DNA of 64,000 nt from Alphaproteobacteria bacterium. Its GTDB lineage: Bacteria > Pseudomonadota > Alphaproteobacteria > Rhodobacterales > Rhodobacteraceae. The stretch covers positions 1 through 64,000 of the forward strand of contig JAUIIJ010000013.1 in NCBI GenBank assembly GCA_030431825.1, given 5' to 3'. Each line of letters starts with the position of its first letter. Position 1 is the first letter of the stretch. Of this stretch, positions 39,844 through 49,843 are shown piece by piece. Both the position numbers and the translations under genes were made by a program. Under the pieces are notes generated by a model, which was not told the origin of the DNA, ran no database searches, and saw only the letters and a program-made list of their open reading frames with translations.

Positions 39844-40857
39844 TCAGTTCAATTCGTTCAAGAAAGCCTTCATCACGACGGTTCCCGGCTTGCCACGGGC
39901 ATCCAGTTCCGCAGCCCACTCCACCCCGACGGATTCAAGCGAGTTACGGATTTCGGTAACGTCGGCGTCGGGCAGCGTTACAAATCGCACCCCGGCATCG
40001 GAAATCTTCTGCTTGTCACCTTCGACGAGGTCATCAATCACGGCACAGGCGTGCCGGGTGGCGCGTTCGCCAGCCTCGGTCAGGGCCTGCTGAACGTCGG
40101 GCGAGAGAGAGTCATATTTGGATTGGCTGATCATGTATGCGGTTACAAAAGACCCAAGGTTCAAACCCTGTGTCGCCGTTTTCAGGTGCGGAGCCAGATC
40201 ATAGGGAAATATGGACCCGTACGGGAACACGATCGCATCCACAGTCCCCCGCGACAGAGCCTCGCGAGCCTCGGGCGCTGACATCTGCACAGGGACTCCA
40301 CCCAGTTTGGTCATGGCAAGCGCCTGAGACCCGCCGCTGGTACGGATTTTCTGACCACTGATGCTCTCAATACCCGTAAGCTCCTTGGCCGAAAACAACT
40401 GATAGGGAGGCAGGGCGAGCACCATCAGGGCACGAAGGCCTTCCGGGGCGTACTCCATCTCGTCCAGAACGCCGCCGGGCTTTGCGAGTTCCCAATAGGC
40501 CATTGTCCCTTCGCAGGAACTGTCAAAAGTGCCGGGCAGCTGGGCCACCGAACTGAGCGGCAGCTTGTCCGCCAGGTAAGAGGCCCCGATATATCCGATG
40601 TCTGCAACACCGGTCTGGGTCAGCGAGAGCATATCCTTTGCCTTGCCCAGTTGCTGCGCCGGGAAATACTCGATGCCAACCGCGCCGCTGGTACTCTCCT
40701 CGACATCCTCGACAAAGGGCTTCAGCAGGTTCTCCGCGATATAATGCCCTACGGGAAGACTGTCCGCCACGCGTAGCGTAACGTCCCGGGCCAGGGCAGC
40801 GCTTGCACCGACACCGAGGCTCAGGCCCACGATCAGGCATAGTGTATTGTTCTTCAT
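39844..40857 (-). CDS. TRAP transporter substrate-binding protein (DctP)
   Basis: Signal peptide; VTLRVADSLPVGHYIAENLLKPFVEDVEESTSGAVGIEYFPAQQLGKAKDMLSLTQTG. Confidence 0.9.
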   Translation of the reverse strand: MKNNTLCLIVGLSLGVGASAALARDVTLRVADSLPVGHYIAENLLKPFVEDVEESTSGAVGIEYFPAQQLGKAKDMLSLTQTGVADIGYIGASYLADKLPLSSVAQLPGTFDSSCEGTMAYWELAKPGGVLDEMEYAPEGLRALMVLALPPYQLFSAKELTGIESISGQKIRTSGGSQALAMTKLGGVPVQMSAPEAREALSRGTVDAIVFPYGSIFPYDLAPHLKTATQGLNLGSFVTAYMISQSKYDSLSPDVQQALTEAGERATRHACAVIDDLVEGDKQKISDAGVRFVTLPDADVTEIRNSLESVGVEWAAELDARGKPGTVVMKAFLNELN

Positions 40858-40883
40858 GTTTTTTCTCCTCCTTGAAAGACGTT

Positions 40884-42170
40884 TCATTGCATGGTTGAGG
40901 GCAGCCAGAGAATGATCTGTGGAAAGGCTGCCAGCAGGGCGATCACAATGAGATGTGCCCAGAAATGAGGCATGACTCCCCGGAACAACTCGCCCAGGGG
41001 GCGGCGCGTGTACCGGGCCACGACAAAGACATTCATTCCCATCGGAGGCGTTACCATGCCAACCTCGGCAGTGACGACGATCAGAACGCCGAACCAGACC
41101 GGGTCAAAGCCCAATTGAGAGATTAGCGGCAAGGCCACAGGTACCGTCAGGATGAGAATGGCGATTTGATCCATGAAGAAACCAAGGATCAGGTATCCCA
41201 CCAATATGACGGCAAGGATGATCCAGCGGGACACTTCAAGGGTCTCGACCCAGTCTGCAAGATCGTTGGTTACACGGGTCAGCGTAAAGAAATAGCCGAA
41301 AACATGGGCCCCCAGGATGATGAAAAGGATCATGCAGGTCGTTTGTGCGGCCGAACGCAATGCCTGCCAACTGTTCGAGAGAGTAAGTTTGCGCTCCCAA
41401 GCTGCGATCAGCATGGCACAGAAGGCCCCGATACCTGCGGCCTCGGTCGGCGTTGCGATGCCGGAATAGATCGTACCGGTAACGGCAAAGAAAAGGATCA
41501 ACACCGGGCCCACTCTTTTGAGCGAGCCGAACTTCTGGGCGAAACCATAGGCTTGTCCCTTGGGGGCCGCCCCGGGGTCGCGCCAAACCAGAAAAGCGAT
41601 GGTGAGCATGATCGTTGCTGTGACAAGGATCCCGGGGAAAACGCCCCCCACAAGCAGCGCTGAAACGGGAATATCCGCAATGATTCCATAGAGGATCAAG
41701 GCGATCGATGGCGGAATGAGCATGGCCAGAGTTCCCGAAATCGCGACGACGCCTCCAGCCAGTTTCGGGTCGTACCCCTCTTTCAACATCGCCGGTATCG
41801 ACGTAGAGGCAAGCGTCGCCGCTGCCGCAGTGGATGACCCGGAAATCGCGCCGAAACCGGCCCCGGCCAGCGCCGTTGCCATCGCGACCCCACCGCGCAG
41901 ACGGCCGACCCAGACCGTCGCAGCGCGAAACAGATCGTTTGCGACACCTGAAATGATGATGAACTCTGCCATCAGGATAAACATCGGTATCGTGATTATC
42001 TCGTAATCGCTGGCGGTAGAGAGTGGTGTGGTCTTGAGGATGCCTTGAAGGATCGGCCAGCCCCCGAACATGTAGAGCCCCACGGCCCCCGACACGCCCA
42101 TCGCAAGGGCCACGGGCAGGCCCGTCACAAGCAAGAGAACCAGAAGCACAAGAACAATTGTCACGGTCAT
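40884..42170 (-). CDS. TRAP transporter large permease (DctM)
   Basis: GAISGSSTAAAATLASTSIPAMLKEGYDPKLAGGVVAISGTLAMLIPPSIALILYG. Confidence 0.95.
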   Translation of the reverse strand: MTVTIVLVLLVLLLVTGLPVALAMGVSGAVGLYMFGGWPILQGILKTTPLSTASDYEIITIPMFILMAEFIIISGVANDLFRAATVWVGRLRGGVAMATALAGAGFGAISGSSTAAAATLASTSIPAMLKEGYDPKLAGGVVAISGTLAMLIPPSIALILYGIIADIPVSALLVGGVFPGILVTATIMLTIAFLVWRDPGAAPKGQAYGFAQKFGSLKRVGPVLILFFAVTGTIYSGIATPTEAAGIGAFCAMLIAAWERKLTLSNSWQALRSAAQTTCMILFIILGAHVFGYFFTLTRVTNDLADWVETLEVSRWIILAVILVGYLILGFFMDQIAILILTVPVALPLISQLGFDPVWFGVLIVVTAEVGMVTPPMGMNVFVVARYTRRPLGELFRGVMPHFWAHLIVIALLAAFPQIILWLPSTMQ

Positions 42171-42754
42171 TCGCCATGCTCCGCGGTTTTGGCGTCGGTA
42201 TTTGCAGGCGCGGGCACCTCGACAAGGTCCCGCTCGGAAAACACTGAGGCCAGATGAAACACGGCCCGATATCCGCATCGCAGGCAAAGCGTGGCCATGC
42301 CCGCCGCGAGAAGCGCATAAGCGATCCATGTCGGCCAGGCTACGACCTCGGCTATGCGATCGTCGGACAGGAAAGCGTCACGTGCCTGGCTGATGCCAAG
42401 CCAAGTCATGATGGCAATGAACAGCGTCGAGGCGCCGTATCCCAGTCCCTGTGTGAGATGCCGAACCGGTCGGGGCAGAAACGGCACAAAGACATCAAGC
42501 GCAATATGACCGTGATGGTTCAGGGTGTCGGACAACGCCAGAAAGAACACTGCCCCAATCAGGTACAATCCGATCAGGCTGTATGACCAGCTTAATGGCG
42601 CTGACAGGACGTAGCGCAGGCAGACATCGATCACCACGATCAGCATGATGGCCGCCATCGCCAGCCCGGATATGCCGATCAGAACGGCCTCTGCGCGCCC
42701 CAACAGCGCAGAGAAAGCATTTGCCGGTTTGTTCTCCTCCCTTACTCCTCCCAT
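42167..42754 (-). CDS. TRAP transporter small permease (DctQ)
   Basis: 4-TM; VIDVCLRYVLSAPLSWSYSLIGLYLIGAVFFLALSDTLNHHGHIALDVFV; overlaps DctM. Confidence 0.88.
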   Translation of the reverse strand: MGGVREENKPANAFSALLGRAEAVLIGISGLAMAAIMLIVVIDVCLRYVLSAPLSWSYSLIGLYLIGAVFFLALSDTLNHHGHIALDVFVPFLPRPVRHLTQGLGYGASTLFIAIMTWLGISQARDAFLSDDRIAEVVAWPTWIAYALLAAGMATLCLRCGYRAVFHLASVFSERDLVEVPAPANTDAKTAEHGE

Positions 42755-42906
42755 GGTTTCCTCCTGACTGGGTTTGGTGGCGTGCACTCAGAATCTTGCG
42801 GACCGTGCGTCCGCACTGTGTTCCGACCTGCGTATGGTCGAAATGACGGAGAATGACCGATCCTTGTCTGAAACGTCGTAGCTTGTTCTGGGCATCGGCC
42901 TGTTCT

Positions 42907-44073
42907 TCAGTAGGATTTCGGCAGGCCAAGTACCTTCTCGGCGATGAAGCAAAGGGCGAGTTGTGGGGAAACCGGCGCGATCCGCGGGATCAGACTTTCA
43001 CGCAGATATCTTTCGACATGATATTCCTTGGCATAGCCGAAACCGCCGTGGGTCATTACCGCCGTCTGGCATGCGTTGAAGCCTGCCTCGCCCGCAAGAT
43101 ATTTCGCGGTATTGGCAGAAGCACCGCACGGCAGCCCATTATCATATTGCCAGGCCGCCTTCATGATCATCAGCCAAGCCGCTTCCAGTTCGGCGTGACA
43201 GATTGCAAGGGGATGCTGAATCGACTGATTTTTGCCGATCGGACGATTGAAAACCACGCGTTCGCGGGCGTATTCGGTTGCGCGCTTCAGCGCCGCAAAC
43301 CCAAGCCCCACCGCTTCTGCCGCGATCAGGATACGTTCCGGATTCAGTCCGTGCAGTATGTACTCAAAGCCGCGCCCTTCCTCACCGATCCGGTCGGTTT
43401 CTGGAATCTCGAAATCCTCGAAAAACAGCTCATTCGAGTCTACGGCCTTGCGACCCATCTTGTCGATTTCCGAAACCTTGATGCGGTCTCGGTCAAACGG
43501 CGTATAAAACAAGGACAGCCCGTGCGTCGGCGATCTCACCTCCTCCAGCGGTGTCGTGCGCGCCAGGACCAACAGGTTGTCGGCTTCCTGCGCGGTGGAG
43601 ATCCAGACCTTCTGGCCATTCACCACGTATTTGTCGCCTTGCTTCTCGGCCCGCAATTTCAATTGGGTCGTGTTCAGTCCGGTATTGGGTTCGGTAACAG
43701 CGAAACAGGCTTTCTCACGCCCCTCGACCATCGGGCGGATCATCCGCTCTTTCTGTTCTTCGGTTCCATACACGGCCACCGGATTGAGACCGAAGATGTT
43801 GATATGTACGGCGGAAGCGCCAGACAGCCCGGCTCCGGACTCTGAAATGGTACGCATCATCAGGGCCGCTTCGGTAATGCCCAGGCCCGCACCCCCCTGC
43901 GCCTCGTCGGAGCAAATTCCCAGCCATCCCTCGACGGCCAGCGCATCGTAGAAATCCAAGGGAAATCCGCCCTCCCGATCGCGTTTCAACCAGTATTCGG
44001 CATCGAATCTTTCGCAGATCCGGCTCACTGCATCGCGGATCGCGCTTTGATCTTCGGTTAGGGAGAAATCCAT
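42907..44073 (-). CDS. Acyl-CoA dehydrogenase
   Basis: KACFAVTEPNTGLNTTQLKLRAEKQGDKYVVNGQKVWISTAQEADNLLVLART; VFNRPIGKNQSIQHPLA. Confidence 0.92.
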   Translation of the reverse strand: MDFSLTEDQSAIRDAVSRICERFDAEYWLKRDREGGFPLDFYDALAVEGWLGICSDEAQGGAGLGITEAALMMRTISESGAGLSGASAVHINIFGLNPVAVYGTEEQKERMIRPMVEGREKACFAVTEPNTGLNTTQLKLRAEKQGDKYVVNGQKVWISTAQEADNLLVLARTTPLEEVRSPTHGLSLFYTPFDRDRIKVSEIDKMGRKAVDSNELFFEDFEIPETDRIGEEGRGFEYILHGLNPERILIAAEAVGLGFAALKRATEYARERVVFNRPIGKNQSIQHPLAICHAELEAAWLMIMKAAWQYDNGLPCGASANTAKYLAGEAGFNACQTAVMTHGGFGYAKEYHVERYLRESLIPRIAPVSPQLALCFIAEKVLGLPKSY

Positions 44074-44076
44074 CTG

Positions 44077-45279
44077 TCAGTCCTCTATTGCCACATGCAA
44101 TGCGCCATTGCCCTGCAACGCAGCGATTTCGCTGTCGGTAAACCCGGCCTCGGCCAATATTTCGGGACCGTGCTCGCCAAGGCGTGGTGCAAGGCGCTGC
44201 GGTTTGGCCGGGGTACGTGAAAAACTGGCCGGGATAGCCATCTGCCGAACTCTGCCTTCGGTGGGATGGTCCACGGTCTCGAAAAAACCGGTTGCCTTTA
44301 GATGCGGGTCCTCAAATACGGATTCATAGCTGTGCATCGGCATTGCCGGCACGTCTGCACGTTCAAAGATCTCCAGCCACTCAGCGGTCGTCTTTGTGCG
44401 AACGATCTGACCCAATGTCGCGTAAACGAAATCAATATTCGCCATGCGGTTCGCAAAACTGGCGAAACGCTCATCCGTCTCGGGAATATCCGTGCGCCCG
44501 ATCGCCTCGAAGAAGCGACGCCAATGACCATCGGTGTAGATCAGAGCACAAACATAACCGTCCTGGGTCTGATAAGGACGACGATCCGGAGACAGATGCC
44601 GGGCATAGCCGCCCTTGTCCAACGGAGGGTCGTAGGTCAGCCCGCCCATGTGATCGCCCATGATCATCGAGATCATGGTTTCAAACATCGGAATTTCGAT
44701 CTTCTGCCCCTTGCCTGAGGTGGTCCTCTCAACCACCGCAGCCAGGATCGCGTTGACGCCGGCCATGCCGACGATACGGTCCGCAATGGCTGCCGGCACA
44801 TAGGCGGGTTTGCCTCCGGCTCGAACAAAGCCGTGTGAGATGCAGGAACCACCCTGGATCAGATCATCATAGGCCGGCCGGTTCGCATAAGGCCCTGACT
44901 GTCCATAACCCACAAGTGCGGCGTAGATCAGGCGCGGGTTCAGACCGACGAGGTCTTCATACGACAGACCCAGCCGGGCCATCGCACGAGGACGGATATT
45001 GGTAACCAGTACGTCAACCGTCTTTACCAGTTTGAGGATCGCGGCTCGGCCTTCGGGCTGCTTCAGGTTCAGAGCAATGTCCCGTTTCGAGCGGTTCACG
45101 TTCAGGAACAAGGGTCCCATATCGGCATGTCTCGACGGGCCGATCTGGCGGACGACATCGCCCTCGGGAGACTCGACCTTGATCACGTCTGCCCCGTAAT
45201 CCCCCAGAATCTGAGAGGCGTAGGGACCCATCAACACCGTAGACAGGTCCAGAATGCGCAACCCCTTTAACAGGCTCAT
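44077..45279 (-). CDS. CaiB/BaiF family CoA transferase
   Basis: MSLLKGLRILDLSTVLMGPYASQILGDYGADVIKVESPEGD; NVNRSKRDIALNLKQPEGR; PAYDDLIQGGS. Confidence 0.93.
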   Translation of the reverse strand: MSLLKGLRILDLSTVLMGPYASQILGDYGADVIKVESPEGDVVRQIGPSRHADMGPLFLNVNRSKRDIALNLKQPEGRAAILKLVKTVDVLVTNIRPRAMARLGLSYEDLVGLNPRLIYAALVGYGQSGPYANRPAYDDLIQGGSCISHGFVRAGGKPAYVPAAIADRIVGMAGVNAILAAVVERTTSGKGQKIEIPMFETMISMIMGDHMGGLTYDPPLDKGGYARHLSPDRRPYQTQDGYVCALIYTDGHWRRFFEAIGRTDIPETDERFASFANRMANIDFVYATLGQIVRTKTTAEWLEIFERADVPAMPMHSYESVFEDPHLKATGFFETVDHPTEGRVRQMAIPASFSRTPAKPQRLAPRLGEHGPEILAEAGFTDSEIAALQGNGALHVAIED

Positions 45280-45291
45280 TGCTTTCCCTCC

Positions 45292-45317
45292 ATATTGTCC
45301 ATATATGTGAACAATAT
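45292..45317. promoter_or_regulatory. Putative operator (IclR candidate) in CoA-transferase/IclR divergent region
   Basis: ATATTGTCCATATATGTGAACAATAT: 26-bp inverted repeat, half-sites match at 11 of 13 positions. Confidence 0.55.
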
Positions 45318-45458
45318 ATTCATCATATGGATCATTAATCGAAACGCGATCCGCTTTGTCAATAGGATTCTGGACTCTGAAGATCGCCGGGGGCTGTTGC
45401 CGACAGGGCGCTAAAGAGAGAGACTGAGTAAAGTGAGATCACCAGCCGGAGCCGCTCG

Positions 45459-46232
45459 ATGGCAGTCAAGCAAGTCGAAAACCTATTGGGATTGCTGGAA
45501 TTTTTCGCCGAACGCAAAAGTCCCGCCACATTGGCCGATGTCGTGGCGCATTTCGGCTGGGCGCGGTCCAGCGCCTTCAACATTCTGACGACGCTGGTGG
45601 AAAACGGATATCTCTACGAACCCAAGGCGCGCTCGGGTTTCTATCCGTCGCCCAGATGGCTGCAACTGGCTCAGTCAATTGCTGAGGGTGAGCCAATCTC
45701 CGAAAAGCTTCGTCAGGTGATGACCGAATTGGCCAACGAGACCGGAGAAACAATCTGGATCTCCGCATCCAGTGGCCTGTTTGCCGTATTTATCGACATT
45801 GTCGAATCGATGGCCAATATTCGCTATACCGCCAAGGCGGGCAAACGGGTTCCCATCCATGCAACGGCCTCTGGACAAGCGCTGCTTTCGCAACTTCCAG
45901 AACAGGATCGCAGCGTGTTGCTGCGAAAAGTCAGCTTTGAGCGATATGGCGCCAATACCCCGATGAGCATCACCGAGGTTCTTGATCAAATCGAGGCCGG
46001 GCGACGGCGTGGATGGTTCGAGTCCGCCTCGAACTATTCACCCGACCTCGGTGGAGTCGCCGTGCCCTTGGTGGACGGCCATCGGACCTATAGCGTCACC
46101 GTCGCAGGGCCGTTATATCGCGTCCGCGACAAGGCAGTCGAACATGCGCGTTGTATCCATGAAACGATAAACCGAATCTATGGCCGGGATCATAGCCGTA
46201 CAACGCTCACAAACTTCGACATTCCGTTTTAA
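45459..46232 (+). CDS. IclR family transcriptional regulator
   Basis: KQVENLLGLLEFFAERKSPATLADVVAHFGWARSSAFNILTTLVENGYL; VPIHATASGQALLSQL. Confidence 0.93.
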   Translation: MAVKQVENLLGLLEFFAERKSPATLADVVAHFGWARSSAFNILTTLVENGYLYEPKARSGFYPSPRWLQLAQSIAEGEPISEKLRQVMTELANETGETIWISASSGLFAVFIDIVESMANIRYTAKAGKRVPIHATASGQALLSQLPEQDRSVLLRKVSFERYGANTPMSITEVLDQIEAGRRRGWFESASNYSPDLGGVAVPLVDGHRTYSVTVAGPLYRVRDKAVEHARCIHETINRIYGRDHSRTTLTNFDIPF

Positions 46233-46389
46233 ATTACGCCCACATTTGCGTGACCTGAGGCATCTGGGCGGGCGCGGCACGGCATCGGGCCAGCGGCCTG
46301 ATCAGAATCCCGGCAGGCCGACCATGAGCCGCGCCGCATGGAGGTATGTGGGCTCTGCGACGCGAATGGTCTACGCGCCGGGTCTGATA

Positions 46390-47226
46390 TCAGTCCGCGA
46401 CGACGGTCTGTCGCTGAACACCAAGGCCTTCGATCCCCAGTTCGACAATGTCGCCTTCTTTCAGATATTGCGGCGGTGTCTGCCCCATGCCCACGCCCGG
46501 CGGTGTTCCCGTCGAGATCACATCGCCTGGTTGCAGGGTCATGAACTGGCTGAGGTAGGACACGAGACAGGCAACGCCATATACCATCGTTCTGGTCGAT
46601 CCATCCTGTTTGGTTTCGCCGTTCACCGCGAGCCACATATCAAGTTCCTGCGGGCTGGCAATCTCGTCCGGGGTCACGAGCCAGGGTCCGATCTGGCCAT
46701 AATTGTCGCAGGATTTGCCCTTGGTCCACTGCCCGGCGCGCTGCAACTGAAAATCGCGTTCCGATACATCGTTTGTCACCGCATAGCCCGCCACGTGCTG
46801 CATGGCATCGGCTTCTGATACATATTTCGCGGGCTTGCCGATGATCACCGCCAGTTCGACCTCCCAGTCGGTCTTGGTTGATCCGCGCGGAATCACGATC
46901 GGATCGTTCGGCCCGCAAATGGCCGAACTTGCCTTCATGAAGATCACCGGTTCGGGTGGCACGTCCATACCGCTTTCGGCGGCATGGTCGGCATAGTTCA
47001 GACCGATGCAGATGAACTTTCCGGTGCCGGCGACCGGCGGCCCGAGGCGCGGCGCGCCGTCCACACGCGGCAGAGCCGAAACATCCATCCCGGTCAGCGC
47101 GCCGAGGTTTTCAAGCACCGCGCCGGACAGGTCCGGAATGAGGCCGGACAAATCCCGGATGTTGCCGTCAGCATCCAGGACACCCGGTTTTTCCGCGCCC
47201 TGGGCGCCAAATCGCACAAACTTCAT
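46390..47226 (-). CDS. Fumarylacetoacetate hydrolase family protein (2,4-diketo-3-deoxy-L-fuconate hydrolase-like)
   Basis: FICIGLNYADHAAESGMDVPPEPVIFMKASSAICGPNDPIVIPRGSTKTDWEVELAVIIG. Confidence 0.88.
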   Translation of the reverse strand: MKFVRFGAQGAEKPGVLDADGNIRDLSGLIPDLSGAVLENLGALTGMDVSALPRVDGAPRLGPPVAGTGKFICIGLNYADHAAESGMDVPPEPVIFMKASSAICGPNDPIVIPRGSTKTDWEVELAVIIGKPAKYVSEADAMQHVAGYAVTNDVSERDFQLQRAGQWTKGKSCDNYGQIGPWLVTPDEIASPQELDMWLAVNGETKQDGSTRTMVYGVACLVSYLSQFMTLQPGDVISTGTPPGVGMGQTPPQYLKEGDIVELGIEGLGVQRQTVVAD

Positions 47227-47237
47227 CTCACTCTCCT

Positions 47238-47966
47238 TCAGATAGCCCAGCCGCCATCCACGATGTGGCATTGGCCGGTCGTAAATGCACTCGCATCGCT
47301 GGCCAGGTACAGCGCAAGCGCAGCGATCTCCTGCGGCGTACCGATGCGCCCCATGGGTTGGCGGGCGATGAAATCGGCCATCGCCCTGTCATAGTTTCCG
47401 GTCGCTCGAAGACGGTCGTGCAGCGACGGGCTTTCGACTGTCCCGGGGCAGATCGCGTTGCAACGGATCCCGTCCGTGACGAAATCGGCGGCAACCGATT
47501 TCGTCAGCCCGATCACCGCCGCTTTCGACGCGCAATAGGCAAAGCGGTTCGGCACGCCTTTCACGCTGGACGCAACCGAAGCCATGTTGATGATCGAACC
47601 CGCCCCCTTTGCCAGCATGCCGGGCAGGTAGGCGCGGATCATCCGGTACTGGGCCTTGGCGTTCAGATCGAAGGCGAAGTCCCAATCGCTGTCAGCGCAC
47701 TCCATCACCGTGCCCGCATGGACGACGCCCGCGCAATTGAACAAGACGTCGATCGGGCCGGTCTCTTCGGCGAGTGCTGCGATGGCGGCGGCATCGGTGA
47801 CATCCAGACGCCGGGACGTCGTGCCATCGATCTGCGTGACCGCTTCGGCATTCAGGTCGGTGGCCCAGACCGTCGCCCCCGCCGCGACAAAGACTTCGGC
47901 TGTCGCGCGACCTATTCCCTGTCCGGCGGCTGTGATGAGACAGGTCTTGCCTGAAAGTGCTGTCAT
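47238..47966 (-). CDS. SDR family oxidoreductase (2-keto-3-deoxy-L-fuconate dehydrogenase-like)
   Basis: GKTCLITAAGQGIGRATAEVFVAAGATVWATDLN; NMASVASSVKGVPNRFAYCASKAAVIGLTKSVAADFV. Confidence 0.85.
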   Translation of the reverse strand: MTALSGKTCLITAAGQGIGRATAEVFVAAGATVWATDLNAEAVTQIDGTTSRRLDVTDAAAIAALAEETGPIDVLFNCAGVVHAGTVMECADSDWDFAFDLNAKAQYRMIRAYLPGMLAKGAGSIINMASVASSVKGVPNRFAYCASKAAVIGLTKSVAADFVTDGIRCNAICPGTVESPSLHDRLRATGNYDRAMADFIARQPMGRIGTPQEIAALALYLASDASAFTTGQCHIVDGGWAI

Positions 47967-47992
47967 ATCGGTCTCCTGAATTGAGAATGTGG

Positions 47993-49279
47993 TCATGCGC
48001 CGGCCTTTCCAAGCAACAGGTCCGGCAGGAACGTCACCAGCGCAGGGAAGAAGATCAGCAGCAACAACACCACGATCAGCGGGATGAGGAAGGGCAGGAT
48101 TGCGCGGGTCAGCACGCTGAGGCTGATGCCCGACACGCCCGAGATCACGAAAAGCCCGATCCCCATGGGCGGCGTCATCAGACCGATCATCAGGTTGAAG
48201 ATGAAGACCACCCCGAAATGCACCGGATCTATGCCGACCGCCGCGACTGTCGGCGCCAGGGCCGGCACCGCCAGGATCATGATCGCCAGACCCTCGACAA
48301 AGAAGCCGGCGATGAACAGGAACAGGTTGATGATGAGCAGCAGCAACAGCGGGTTTTCAGTCAGCGATGTCAACCAGATCGACAGGTTCTTGGGCGCCTC
48401 ATGCGCGGCCAGAACCCAGGCAAAGACGCTGGCCGTCGCCACGATGAAACAGACCATGGCCGTGGTGCGTATGGTGTCGAGGATCACGTCGTACAGTTCC
48501 CGGAAACCGATCTCGCGATAGACGAACATCGACAGCACGATGGCATAGGCCGATGCGCCGACAGCGGCCTCGGTCGGCGAGAACAGCCCGCCCACGATGC
48601 CCGCGATGATGATCGCCGGGGTGAGCAACGGCAGAACCGCACGCAGGAAGCTGCGGCAGACATGACCGAGGGTTGGCACATCGTCGCGCGGGAAGTTGCG
48701 GCGACGCGCGACAATGCCAATCAGGATCATGAGCGCGACGGCGGTCAGCAGTCCGGGTACCACGCCGCCCAGGAACAGCCGCCCGATCGAGGCATCCGCC
48801 AGTACGCCATAGATCACCATGGGGATCGACGGCGGGATCAGCGGCCCGATCACCGAGGACGAGGCCGTGACGGCACCGGCAAACCCGTCGGTGTATCCGG
48901 CCTTTCGCATCGCCCGGATTTCCATGTTCCCGAGACCCCCGGCATCGGCCAGTGCCGACCCCGACATGCCCGAAAAGATGATCGACGCGACCACGTTCAC
49001 ATGGGCCAGCCCGCCGCGGAAGTGACCGACGAGCGATCTGGCGAAAACAAAGACGCGCTCGGTAATGCCGCCCGCATTCATCAGATTGCCCGCGAAGATG
49101 AAGAAAGGCACCGCCAGCAGAGGGAAGCTGTCCGATATGGATTTGGTCATGCGCTGCGCCATCACCGCCAGCGGCGTGCCATCGGACCAAAGCTGGATCA
49201 TTGCCGAAATGCCAAGCGTAAAGGCCACACCCATTCCGAGAAGCAGAAGCGCCAGCCAAAGGAAAATCATTGCAAACAT
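47993..49279 (-). CDS. TRAP transporter large permease (DctM)
   Basis: GMSGSALADAGGLGNMEIRAMRKAGYTDGFAGAVTASSSVIGPLIPPSIPMVIYG. Confidence 0.95.
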   Translation of the reverse strand: MFAMIFLWLALLLLGMGVAFTLGISAMIQLWSDGTPLAVMAQRMTKSISDSFPLLAVPFFIFAGNLMNAGGITERVFVFARSLVGHFRGGLAHVNVVASIIFSGMSGSALADAGGLGNMEIRAMRKAGYTDGFAGAVTASSSVIGPLIPPSIPMVIYGVLADASIGRLFLGGVVPGLLTAVALMILIGIVARRRNFPRDDVPTLGHVCRSFLRAVLPLLTPAIIIAGIVGGLFSPTEAAVGASAYAIVLSMFVYREIGFRELYDVILDTIRTTAMVCFIVATASVFAWVLAAHEAPKNLSIWLTSLTENPLLLLLIINLFLFIAGFFVEGLAIMILAVPALAPTVAAVGIDPVHFGVVFIFNLMIGLMTPPMGIGLFVISGVSGISLSVLTRAILPFLIPLIVVLLLLIFFPALVTFLPDLLLGKAGA

Positions 49280-49292
49280 TGTGTCAGGGCCT

Positions 49293-49775
49293 TCAGATCA
49301 ACGAGCCATCGGCATCTTTCGGGGCACCGTCCCGCGCCGCGCGCATGAGGTTCGCTGCGGTGCGCAGGGCGATAAGTGCGGCGGAAACGGGCACGGCGGC
49401 ATATTCCCAGGACGAGCTGATACCCATCGCGATCGTGGGCAGCTTGCGGACCTTCCAGGCAACATCCGTGCCATGCCAGCACAGCGCCACGGCAAAGCCG
49501 AGGACAAGAAGCTGCATGGCCATGTAAACCGTGGTGCGCAGGCGGCGCGGGAACCGGTTCGTCAGCAGGGTGATCGAGATATGCCCGTTCAGCCGGACCA
49601 GATAGGCCGCCCCCAGAAACACGATCCACAGGAACAGGAAGCGCGCGGCCTCTTCCGACCAGGCCAGGGGATAGGGAAAGAAATGACGGCTGAGGATTTG
49701 CAGGACAAGCACCCCAAACGCCGTCAGAAACAGGACCACCAGAAGGATCTCTTCCAGTTTTTCGAACATGCGCAT
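49293..49775 (-). CDS. TRAP transporter small permease (DctQ)
   Basis: ILSRHFFPYPLAWSEEAARFLFLWIVFLGAAYLVRLNGHISITLLTNRFP. Confidence 0.9.
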   Translation of the reverse strand: MRMFEKLEEILLVVLFLTAFGVLVLQILSRHFFPYPLAWSEEAARFLFLWIVFLGAAYLVRLNGHISITLLTNRFPRRLRTTVYMAMQLLVLGFAVALCWHGTDVAWKVRKLPTIAMGISSSWEYAAVPVSAALIALRTAANLMRAARDGAPKDADGSLI

Positions 49776-49843
49776 GTCATGTATCCTCGATCGGCTGCAG
49801 AATTGTGCCGGGCCGGTTTGTGACGGCCCGACGCGGGGTCAGA

